Below are positions 1-10,699 of a stretch of 64,000 nucleotides of DNA, one piece after another. The translations under genes and the position numbers were made by a program. Source of the stretch: Benincasa hispida. Lineage: Eukaryota > Streptophyta > Magnoliopsida > Cucurbitales > Cucurbitaceae. The first letter of the stretch is position 1, and each line of letters opens with the position of its first letter. The notes beneath the pieces are model-generated. The model saw only the letters and a list, made by a program, of their open reading frames with translations. It searched no databases and had not been told where the DNA came from. The stretch is taken from contig NC_052350.1 of the NCBI RefSeq assembly GCF_009727055.1, positions 22,425,813-22,489,812 on the forward strand, read 5' to 3'.

Positions 1-1848
1 ACTGAGCAACTAACAGAACCTAACCTACCTAGTGATACAAAAAAAGTTGAGGAACTTGTAGGGGAACAAGAGAAGACTGCTAATGAGCAGCCAGACTAGA
101 GTTAGTATGTCTTAGCTAGGGATAGACAAAGGAGAACCATTATCCCTCTAGAAAGATATACTGAAATGAACTATATGAATTTAGTTCTAAATATTGTTAC
201 GGCTCATATTAACCAAGAACCAACAACCTTTGAAGAAGCAACAAGTTGTGCTAATACAATGGATTGGATAGAAGCCATGAATGAAGAAATGCATTCACTA
301 AATGTGAATGATACTTGGTCTTTAGTTCCTCTGCCTAAAGGTTATAAACCAGTTGCCTTCAAATGGGTTTTCAAACATAAAGAAGGTGCATCATATGATC
401 AGAAACCTAGGTATAAGGCAAGGTTGGTTGCAAATGGGTTTACACAGAGACGGAATAGACTACTTAGAGATTTTCTCTCCAGTTGTCAAACAAATTTCCA
501 TAAGACTTCTCTTATCTTTGGTTGCTCAAAATAACTTAGAATTATATCAACTAGATGTGAAAACTGCCTTCTTTCATGGACATCTAGAAGAGACAATCTA
601 TATGACGTAACCTAAGGAATTTGAAGTTAAAGGAAAAGAGAATCTTTATTGCTTACTCAATAAGTCAATCTATGTGTTAAAATAATCACCTAGGTTCTGG
701 TATAGAAAGTTCAATTACTATATATCTAGCATTGGATTCAAAAGTTCATTTGACATATGTGTTTATGTAAATATAGGTTCCTACAAGGATAAGGTTTACT
801 TACTCATATATGTGGATGATATGTTACTGGCAAGTAGGTCCAAGGAAGATTTAACTCGTGTTAAAAACCTCTTAAATGGAGTTTGACATGAAGGACTTGG
901 GAGAAGCAAGAAAAGTTCTAGGGATTGAAATCCTAAGGAATAGGGAGGAGTCTGTCTAAAGCATCAACCAATTTAACTGTTGTGAAAAGATCCTAAAAAG
1001 GTTTAATCTAAATGATGCTAAACCTGTAAGCTTGTCTATTGCTCAGCACTTCAAGTTATCCTCAGCCAACTCTCCCAAAGATTTTGACCAAGAACATCAA
1101 AAATAGATGTCAGTTATATGCTATAGTCAGGCAGTCGGAAGCCTAATGTATTTAATGATTTCTACCAGACTTGATCTCTCATATTCAACTAGCCTTGTTA
1201 GTAGATATATGTCTAACCCAGGTAAGAGACACTGGGAGGCTACTAAATGGATCCTAAGATACTTAGTTTGGTCTAAATACTCAAGACTACTCTACCAAAA
1301 ATCAGTTGAATCAAACTTAGAACTATATGGATATGTGGATGCTGACTATGCTGGTGATTTGGACAAAATGAGGTCCCTAACAAGCTATCTATTTTTTATG
1401 GTCATAATCTAATCAGCTGAAAAGCAACATTACAACCTATAGTGGCTTTATCTACAACAAAAGCTGAGTATATGGAAGAAATTAAAGAGACATTGTGGCT
1501 TAAGGGATTATTGAAAGATTTTGGAATAAGACAAAGAGTTGTAAAACTCTACTGTGACAACCAAAGTGCTATACATTTATCCTAAAATTCACAATACCAT
1601 AATGGAACTAAACACATTAATATAAAGTATCATTTCATCAGAGACAATGTAGAGACAGGGGAAATAGAAATCTTAAAGATTCACACATTAGAGAATGCAG
1701 CAGACATGTTGACAAAGCCAGTATCAAAACTTAAATTGATCAAATGTCTAGAAAAAATTGATTTCGAACTTCCAGACACAGGGTAAACAAAATGGTCAGA
1801 ATCAGGAAGATCAGAAGATTGCAGGCATTAGAGTCAAGGTGGAGATTT
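1..1848 (+). pseudogene. Ty1-copia pol fragment (reverse transcriptase and RNase H), 5' truncated by window edge
   Basis: This is the 3' half of a copia polyprotein, broken by stops and frameshifts. The RT N-terminus is read at 217-450 (FEEA..., then the W-V-F-K-H-K and RYKARLVA blocks). The frame then shifts into the QLDVKTAFFHG block at about 540-580. The catalytic YVDD box lies near 810-825. The RNase H part runs from about 1107 (QAVGSLMYL) through YVDADYAGDLD near 1330, and later pieces encode a CDNQSA-like and a TKHI-like block in another frame. Family knowledge: RT and RNase H copy element RNA into DNA in cytoplasmic particles. At least five in-frame stops make it inactive. It ends in a polypurine stretch directly before the LTR. 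The upstream gag, protease and integrase lie outside the window. Confidence 0.9.
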
Positions 1849-2153
1849 TGTAAAAAAAAAAAAAAAATCGTGACTCAAATACCTATTCAGCTAGTTTAGT
1901 TTTATAACTAACCTTATCTTGTAACGGTCAGTTGGTATGTGTTATAAATATCACTGATCAGAACACAAAATTAAGAGTTTTTTTCCATTCTTTCTATTTT
2001 TCTGTAAACTACAACAAGCTATAAGCAATCTTCAAGAGAAAAAGATAGTGAATCTTCTTGTGAACATAGGCTTATTGGTCGAACCGTGTAATCTTGTGTG
2101 TTTCTTCTTCTTCTCTTTATTTTATTCTTTCAATCGGCATCAATTTTTCTACA
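1849..2153 (+). repeat. 3' LTR of the copia element
   Basis: A 305-bp LTR starting TGTAAAA directly after the polypurine tract AAGGTGGAGATT and ending TTCTACA. A TATAAATA box lies at 1943-1950. The boundaries rest on the TGT...ACA ends and the polypurine tract; the partner LTR is outside the window. Confidence 0.75.
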
Positions 2154-4004
2154 AACCATGAAAGATAGAATCTTGTTATAAAATCATATCGTTTTCAGAA
2201 TATTGAGTCTGAACGAGTATCGAATTTCTTCTATTGAGCAGCATCGAGTCAAGAGTTTTCATCTCCAAGTTGCTTCGAGTAAAGATTAATACTCATCGAG
2301 TAGAATCGAGTAACGATCAACACTCTTTGAGTTCCATCGATCGAAGAATAGAAACTCATCGAGGATAGAAGGAAATTTCCATCGAGTATCGAGTATCTAA
2401 CATCGAGGATTTAACAGAGCTCTTCTCAATCGTTCCTTCACCATCTCAATGTTGATCTTGATTAATTGAGCTTAGAAAAGATTGAATAACCCAACATATT
2501 CACAAGACAAGAGGGATCGGAAGGTACATCCAAACATCTCAACTAGGTTGACACCTTTTTAGCACCTTCATCACGCTCCAAAACCAAAAGTGATGATTCA
2601 TTAATCTTAAAAGCATGCAAAAGCAAGTTAAAGGGAAGGTTGATAGTCTGGAGGAAATAGAAATTATAGAAAAACTCTCCAATTTAGAGATATGGACGCT
2701 ATGTCATATATATATATATATATATATAAAGCTTTTAGTACATTAGAGAGATGAAAAACTCATTCATATTTTTATATAAATAGATGCGAAGGTTTTCGAA
2801 ATTTTGGACTTTTTGATCACTAACGTATACTGTATATGTCCATTGATCTATGTTCATTTTAATATCCACTTCAATCATTTTTTGTTTCTCGCATTCATGG
2901 ATTTATTTGTATAAATCAGTTAGTTGTACATTCATTTTAGTCCTTTTTCAAACACTACTATTTAAAAATATCTATTCTTCTTGTTGACCGTTTTAAATAT
3001 TTACTATATTTAATAAATATGCTCTTTTAATTCGTAATATTGAATAATAAAATCTCACTTGAAGTTTCATTTTCATATTTTTTTTTTATTAATCTAACAT
3101 TGAAGTTCAGATTTATAGAATTCATTGATTACGGCCTAATTTTTTTGCAAAGATTGCAATAATTAATTAACAAAAAAATAATTAATTAAAACCTAAACTT
3201 TCAACTTAATTAATCTAAACAATTTGTCAGTGATGTATATTTATTGTCAAAATTATATCAAAATCACCTAATATTCATTCTTCTCCAAAAATTACATAAA
3301 ATTTTAAGCAAGAAAAATATTAAGTAATTCTATCTAAATAAGTAAGAAAAATAAAGAAAATCAGAGTTAATTAATGAGAATAATCACTCTAATTTAATGA
3401 AAAAATGCTTTTTGATTCTTGCATATCCTTCCAATTATATATGCATCCATTCCTTGCACTTGGATAAATAAGGCTTCTGCACCGACACAAAATTGTGCAT
3501 AGACAATTTTAAAATGAAACTCTAATAGAGGTCCAAATTTATAAATCATAAATTTTAGAATTTAAATTTTAATTAATACAACTTCAAAATTTAACCATAA
3601 GGAATAAAGTTGAAGAATATAAATTAATTTTTTTTTTCTATACGGATGTGACATGCAAGAGCCAAAAATGCGAAAAAAAAATAGGAATTTTCATATTGAA
3701 ATTAATAGAATAAGGAACAAGAGATCTATTGTTGTCAATTTCGTATAATATTATTGAATATTGTTTTGATCAGAATACAATACAAAGACAAATAAATAGA
3801 CACCATCAAACCTAACAAAGGAAAGAAACAAAGAAAGGAAAAATACATAAAAGGAAAACACTAATTAGGAATAAATCTCTAATTTACTTTAACACCCAGC
3901 CTTGAACTCAAGGTGATATAGTAACAACCATCTTGAGTTTGTGAAACTACCGATTGAAGCTAATGACAAAAATTGAAAAAAAATCTTGAATCAAATCATG
4001 GCAG
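2154..4004. other. Intergenic AT-rich DNA with a TCGAG-rich patch and a (TA)n tract
   Basis: No gene is visible. At 2200-2415 the words ATCGAG, TCGAGTA and TCGAGG recur about a dozen times, resembling a stretch inside the solo LTR at 15540-15850. A pure (AT)n run sits at 2705-2728. At 3732-3893 a short segment has TG...CA-like ends on the minus strand and could be a small LTR, but no partner was found. Confidence 0.5.
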
Positions 4005-4170
4005 ATTTGGGTTAGAGACAGAACCCACAAAGAACTAAAACATAGAGAACTTTTGGGCTGAAGAGAGTATCTGCGAAGAACTAAAACACATAAAGCTTCT
4101 GGGTTGGAGAAAATACCCATGAATAACTAAAACACAGAGAACTTTTGGGTTGGAGACATAACCCACAAAC
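4005..4170. repeat. 46-bp tandem repeat, about three copies
   Basis: The phrase aactaaaacayakagarc..ttyTGGGYTg recurs with starts near 4032, 4078 and 4124, i.e. period 46. It is diverged and non-coding. Confidence 0.7.
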
Positions 4171-4451
4171 TGCTAATTTGAAAACGGAACAGAGACTCTA
4201 GAAGATCGAAAAACATAATAGAGGATGAAATTGAACAAAAAAAAAAAAAAGATTATCAATCATAAAATAACAAATAATTTAGAGAAGAAAAAAGAGAGCG
4301 ACACTAAAAAATATACTAGTTCACCTTAAACTCGGACTACATCCAGTCTACTGCAACTACAAGTTCTACTATAATAAAGATTGCAAAAAACCCTCAAACT
4401 CACACTCCAAATCTTTCTAAATAGTTCAATACAAACTATTTGATTCCGGCG

Positions 4452-4830
4452 CAAGAAAAAATATACACTGTATTTTCTTTGAATATGCCCACTGCCACAC
4501 TAATATGCTGAAAAATAAAAATTTCGGTAATCTTGACCTTCTCTTCTTCTTCAGCAACAAAAGAACAATCTCGGCTCACTTGATTTTTCCTATTAAATTT
4601 TGGTTCTTTTATAAATGAATTCCACCGCCCTCGATTTTCCTCTTTCCAAAACGCCTTAAAATTAACCCATTAAAATTTGTGCTTACAATAGTTAATTAGA
4701 AAGGAAATGGGCCTTGAAATGATCGTGAGCCAACAGCTTTTCACAAATAAAATTTAATTAAATCCAACATGAGGCATAAGGGTTAATTTCTACTAAATGG
4801 AGTTTTGTCTCCACAGAAGGAAAAAACCCA
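4452..4830 (-). repeat. Putative LTR copy (left) of a decayed copia-type element
   Basis: This segment is repeated in direct orientation at 6327-6619 plus 16136-16209. The right edge (...aaaaaaccca) is followed by a minus-strand polypurine-like tract (AAGTGGGATATT). It therefore reads as the 3' LTR of a minus-strand element. It also provides the uninterrupted reference copy that shows where the MULE inserted. Confidence 0.6.
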
Positions 4831-6326
4831 ATAATATCCCACTTAGAGACAAAACATCGCTCTTTCCTCCCACTACAAAGAAATTATAATCTTGATAAAT
4901 TTCAATATTCTACTCCCACTACAACTGTTATCTCTAATCTTCTTCACGAACTCCAAAGCTTAACATAAAACCTGTAAAATCAACAAAGTAAGAAAATAGA
5001 AAACCATTAAAAAATAATTGTAGCTCATCTGTGCTTGTCTCAAGGTATGAACAAGCTACGTGTAACTATCCCCCAAACATAAAAGATAGTCACATACTCC
5101 CACATCAGCTAAGTAGTACCAACTGACATCTTCTAAAAATCCCGAACACCTATTTTTTTAAGAAGGCACATTCTGTAAGTGACTTGACACCTTCCTTCAA
5201 GCCTGCTGCCAAGCTGGAGGCTCTATCTTTGACCCAAGAGATTGCTTTAGTCTTCTAATCTAATTCCCTTACTCGCCTCGGTGACTTCAACAATCCATTG
5301 GATTGTCTGACAATTGGGGGTTCGTGATAGCCATCAACTTCCTCTCTCAAACTTTCCAATTGTTTCTAAATTAATGGATCTTGAATGTCTACTCTAAATT
5401 GGCTATCTTTGCTACTGACTCAGCTACACCTCTATATCTGTTATCTGCAACTTTAACTGGCATTCATGGTCTCGTTGATCCTTTAGCAACATCAAATTGA
5501 CATTTGTACATTGTAGAATTTATGTGGCCAACTGCCACCATTTGAGATCTTAACATGAGTTTACATGGCATTGTCAAACTCACAATTGTAACCTTCATCA
5601 TCTAACTTGCCAATAAAGGTGGGATTTATCTTCACTCTAGGCACAGACCTAACATTGTGTAGTACTAACTTTTCTCAACACTCTGTGTTTAGATTAATAT
5701 TCCCAATTTCAATAATTTTGAAATCTCTACCATTTCCCATCCTCACTAGACCATGGTATTATGATGTGAAAGATGTGATCAAACTCCTATTTGAAGCTAT
5801 GTGTACTCAAATTACACTATCAATTATCCATTCAAATGTGTGACTAGTATTTTCTATGTTACTCTCAACATAGACGCATGTATCATTTATTTCTTCATCA
5901 ATTTCAACTACATTTATCTCATGTTTTCTTTCCAGATCCTCTTCTAATTTCCTACACTGACTTTTACAGTGACCATTTTTGTGATAGTAAAAACATTCTA
6001 TCATCTTGTTCCTATTATTACATTTTTTCTTATTGCTATTTGGTCTATCATTTTCAGAATTTATCTTGTCTTGACCTTTACTTACAACTAAAGTTGAACT
6101 TGTAGTAGATTATTTACTAATGTCTTTCCTACAAATTTCTTCAACTATAACTAAATCATACACTCCTAAAAACATCAATGTATTATCTCCAATTAAATTA
6201 GAGAGTGTTGTTTTCATGGTTTTTCAACTATAAGGTAAAGATATTAATAGCTAAATAGCATATACTTCATCAGTAAGAGAAATCCTCAACCTAACACGAA
6301 ACAACAAGAGAAACCCTCGACCCAAC
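4831..6326 (-). pseudogene. copia gag and protease remnant
   Basis: Read on the minus strand. A gag tail at about 6110-6230 contains TTLSNLIGD and ICRKDI words. A zinc knuckle follows at about 5960-6000: C-F-Y-Y-H-K-N-G-H-C-K-S-Q-C, i.e. CX2CX4HX4C with the second Cys changed to Tyr. The protease start EWIIDS is near 5810-5825. A degraded stretch down to about 5560 ends in an N-V-R-S-V-P and GKLDDEGY block. Integrase, RT and RNase H are absent, so this is an internally deleted, non-autonomous derivative. Stops interrupt all frames. Family knowledge: the knuckle binds RNA and the D-S/T-G site cuts the polyprotein. Confidence 0.75.
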
Positions 6327-6619
6327 AAGAAAAATGCACACTATATTTTCTTTAAATATGCTCACTGCCACACTAAATGCTGAAGAATAAAAATTTTGGT
6401 ACTCTCGGCCTTCTCTTCTTCTTCAGCAACAAAAGAACACTCTCGGCTCACTTGCTTTTTCCAACTAAATTTGGTTCTTTTATAAATGAATACCACGTCC
6501 TTGATTTCCCTCTTTTCAAAATGTCTTCAAAATTAACCAATTAAAATGGTTGCTTTCAATAGTTAATTAGAAAGCATTGAAATGATTGTGGGCCAACAAC
6601 TTTTCACAAGTAAAATTTA
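6327..6619 (-). repeat. Right LTR copy, part 1 (split by MULE)
   Basis: Similar to 4452-4750. It stops abruptly after taaaattta (6611-6619) and resumes at 16136 after a second copy of the same 9 bases. The intact counterpart at 4748-4760 has a single copy of the 9-mer. Confidence 0.75.
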
Positions 6620-8099
6620 GGATGGCTTCGAAACATAACCTTTGGGCCAAACTAATTGTAAATATAGCATTAACAAAAAAAAAATTATAAATATGGCCAA
6701 ATTTGAGTACGATCCATACAAAAAAACTAAAAAACCCATGAAAATATAACAAGCCCATGACCCACAATATCCTTCTTCTACGATAGTCTTCTTGCCTTCT
6801 TCCAGCCCATCCAAAATGATCGACGATTGGAATCCCGCTTCCAGCCCTCTTCGATATTTGATCTGCATACATTAGGATCTTCGATTTGCATAGTAAGTTT
6901 CCATCCATTCGTCATTTAGTTTCTTCCTTTTTCTTTTTCTTTTTTTTTTTTTTTGTTCAAAAAATCCTAACCCAACAATCTTCTTCAAAACCCTAAAATC
7001 TGCAGATAAAAAAAACTCAACCGTTGTCGACGACAATCTTCTTCCAGTGCATCCATTTTGGTTTCCATTCATCCATCAAATATCGGAGGGGAGAATCAAT
7101 TAATATTTGGAAAATAACACTGAAATCGACCGCAGAATCACATTCAAATGTAAGAAAAAGCATAGTTTAATAACTGTTCTTTTTTCTTTTTTGTTGTTTA
7201 GTTGATTGATTATTGTTTGTGTACTTTAAACTTCAAATGGATTTTTATTTGGGGTCTATCAGTGATAGATTTCTGTCACCAATAAACTTGAAGAATTATG
7301 ATTTTGTTTTTTGTTTTCATGAGTAAGTAAATGCATAGTTTCACTTTTTTTTTTCTTTGGTATTGTGATTGGAGTCTATTAGTGATAATTCTATCACTGA
7401 TATTACATAATGGATGTTGAATGTATTTTCATGCAATGTAAGTAAATGTGCAGTTTCGCTATTGTTTATTTATTTATTTTTGTTGACTATATTCTATTAT
7501 TAATAAGTTTCTATCAATGATAGACTTGGAGCATGCTGGATTTATTTTTCATGAAAATGAAGAAAAATTGTAGTTTCATTTATGTTTATTTGTTGTTTAA
7601 TTGATAGACTATTGCTAGCCTGTTTTTAGACTTCAAATATATTGTTGATTAGGGTCTATCTGTGATAAGTTTCTATCACTGATAGACTTGAAGTGGTGAA
7701 GTCTATTGGTGATATCACTGATAGACTTCACCATTTCAAGTCTATCAATGACATAAACATATCAGTGATAAGTTTAACACGGATAGATTTCACTACTTCA
7801 ACTCTATCACTGATAAACTTGAAGTGTTTAGTTTGTTGACTAAAGTAGTTATTATTATTCTAACAGATTGATAATTGAAAAAGAATTATGGAAAGCGAAC
7901 GAAAAAAAAATGGGCAAAAAGAACCATAGAACTTGAAGAACTATCAAGCAAAAAAAATAAAAAAAATAGAAGGTATTCACTATATATTTAATATATATCT
8001 ATTTCTAAGTTGTACTTTAGAATATTTATAACATATATTTTCTTTTTTGTTTAAATAAGCAAAAAAAAATCCTAAAAAAAGTTGGAATTCGACTTTGAA

Positions 8100-9780
8100 A
8101 GTCACAGTTTGTCAAGTTGGAAGTGGTAGACCATATCATTAAGGGCTTAGGTTCTATGTGTCTATCTTTATTTAAGAAATGACCATCCAGACATTTGTTA
8201 GGTTTAAAAATGTCTAAAGTACCTTTACAACTTCTAGCACATTTGATTAGAAGATAATGTGTCTCGATCTACTGATAACAATGTTCTTCTTTTTGACATT
8301 GAAGGTAACATTGTAGAGTTTGGGTTGAGGGATTTTTGTTTGATTACTAGATTAAATTGTGATGAATATTTTATTGAAGATGTTTTAGATGAAATTGAAG
8401 AAAATGATTCAGAAATTAAAGTCTAACAGTGATAGATTTTTATCATTGATAGAATGTTGAATACCCTAACTCTACAAGATGACAACATTCTATCAGTTTC
8501 ATCAAATGAAGGTCTAAAAAGGCAACACAAAGAAGATTTTGAAGATCTTAAAAAAGGACAAACAGAGATTCTCACTTTGTTACATTCTCTAATGAAAATT
8601 GTAAAACAAAAGGTCGCACAAAAATGTCAAAGTGAAAGAAAATTTCAAGAGTCATTCGAAAAGAATCATCCTCCATCTTTGAGTCTAGAAATGATAGATA
8701 TTGGCGTCGATGCTAATATTGATAAAGTAGTTGCCTATGCAACTACTTATGTCAAGGAGAAAAAGCTAAAAGTATTAAAACCTTTTAGTTCTTTTACTTT
8801 TTTTTCTAATGATAGACTATATAAAGTCCATATAATTTCCTGACAACATTTTCATTTTTTTATTGATACACTAATATCTACAGAATCTTGAAGAAAATTA
8901 TGAGAAAGAGAAGGAAATAAAATAAATCACTATTACTGAGGGAAAAGATGTACCCATCTAGTTAAATAGTAGATTATTGCTATTATGTTTTTATAGACTT
9001 CAAGTGTGCTGCTCATTAAAGTCTAACAGTGATAGATTTCTATCACTGATAGAATGTTGTCATCTTTTTATTAAAGTTCATACTAATATCTACAAAAGCT
9101 TGAAGAAAACCGTGAGAAAGAGAAGGAAGTAAAAGAAACCACTATTGGTGTGGGAAAAAAGGTAATCATCTAGTTAAATAGTAGGTTATTGCTATTGTGT
9201 TTTAATAGACTTCAAGTGTGCTACTCATTAAAATCTATCAATAATAGGTTTCTATCACTGATAGAATGTTGTCATCTTCTTATTGGAGTCCAACAGTAAC
9301 AACATCTAGTTATTTTAATTTTTTTTTCAATGATAGACTATATCATAGAAAAAGTATATTGACGGCTTCTATAATTTTTTGCATTAGTACACTTATATAA
9401 TATATTTACAAAAGATTGAAGACAATGTGGAAGAAGACAATGGGCATGAAACAAGGTAAAAAATGGTGCATGACAAAACAAAAAAAAAAAAGTGAAGGTA
9501 TAATAATTGTCACATTCCCTATATTGTTTTATGACTTATAGACTCAATATATATTTATAAACTTATAATTAAGTATTGACATTTCAGGTTATTCAACAAA
9601 AGGAAAATACAACGATGAATGCTGAAAATGTTAGATCGAAAAGAGAGCCTAAACCATAAAAGAAGACGTTGGAGAATGCAAAAGACCAAAAGAAAGCTTC
9701 TTCAAAACAAACAAGACATTCTCCTATAATCAAGGACATTTCCCCTAGTTTTGACTTGAAAATCTCTCAGATGTAATAAT
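8100..9780 (+). pseudogene. DUF1985-like MULE-borne gene, fragmented
   Basis: At 8270-8426 an open stretch encodes an E-F-G-L-R-D-F-C-L-I-T-R-L-N-C block, which matches from memory the core of DUF1985, a domain that accompanies Ulp1-type cysteine proteases in plant MULEs. The upstream segment from about 8100 gives weak matches in other frames (PLQLLAHLIRR). A separate ORF at 8454-8843 (129 aa) is charged, possibly coiled coil (HKEDFEDLKKG...), and may be a later exon. Short Glu/Lys-rich exons follow at about 8880-8935, 9090-9145 and 9410-9450, amplified in tandem. A last piece near 9650-9775 encodes a Lys-rich tail ending at two stop codons. No Ulp1 His-Asp-Cys catalytic region was seen. Exon limits are uncertain. 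Confidence 0.55.
8871..9294 (+). repeat. 212-bp tandem duplication containing an exon-like segment
   Basis: Unit 1 starts at 8871 and unit 2 at 9083 (ctaatatctaca...). Each holds a short exon-like stretch (LEENYEKEKEIK and LEENREKEKEVK), then a TAGTAGRTTATTGCTAT stretch, then TCTATCACTGATAGA. A third, more diverged exon copy (IEDNVEEDN) follows near 9410-9445. Confidence 0.8.
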
Positions 9781-9940
9781 GTAGTTGTGGCTTAGTTTAA
9801 TGTTGTAGCTATTAGACCTTAGTTTTTGTGGATATTTCAGTAATTTAATATTGTGAGATATTATACCTTAGTTTTTGTGGATACAATAGTAGTATCAGTG
9901 ATAGAAACGATCCATGATAAACTTCACTATGACATTAACT

Positions 9941-10374
9941 TCATATGTAGTTCATTTTGTCATATAAATATAGAAAATTGTTGGATCGTTAGTTGAATCA
10001 ATGCAAATTATGTACCTTTGTGCTTTCTATTTTAAAGTTTTAAGACTAAATCCTTGTTATTGTGTAATGGGTGATCAAAGATAGATCAATGTCAATGATA
10101 GACAAATATCAGTGATAGAAATCACAGTGACATTGCTTGAAATTGATCACAATAACTTCATATGTAGTTCATTTTGTCATATAAATATAAAAAATTGTTG
10201 GATCGTTAGTTGAATCAGTGCAAATTATGTCCCTTTGTGCTTTCTATTTTAAAGTTCTTATGACTAAACTCTTGTTATTATGTAATGGGTCGTTAGTGAT
10301 AGATTAATGTCCATGATAGACCAATATCAGTGATAGAAAGCATAATGACATTACTGGAAATTGATGTTACTTTA
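9941..10374. repeat. 217-bp tandem duplication
   Basis: Two copies beginning tcatatgtagttcattttg at 9941 and 10158, highly similar through gtgctttctattttaaagtt and the following ATCAGTGATAGA words. It lies between the two convergent MULE genes and is non-coding. Confidence 0.85.
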
Positions 10375-10699
10375 TTTCATATGAACTTGATTTTGTGTTT
10401 TTATTCTATAAAAATATGTTGGGAAATTTTGTACTTTCTATTGAGAAAAAGTTCCAAGGACTAAATTCTGTACTTTCAGTGACATTACTTCAAATTGAAT
10501 AAGAAGAAAATTGAATATATATACTATTGACGAAAAAAATGGAAAAAAAAAAGTTATATATTTCTCAAGCAGAATGTAATGTTCTTATGAACAATATAAC
10601 AAACACACCAATGGTAAAAATGGAAAATCCTACAACATTGTAAAAATGTTGGCAACATACGTGTAAACATCTATAAAAATTACATCGATGGTAAATGCT

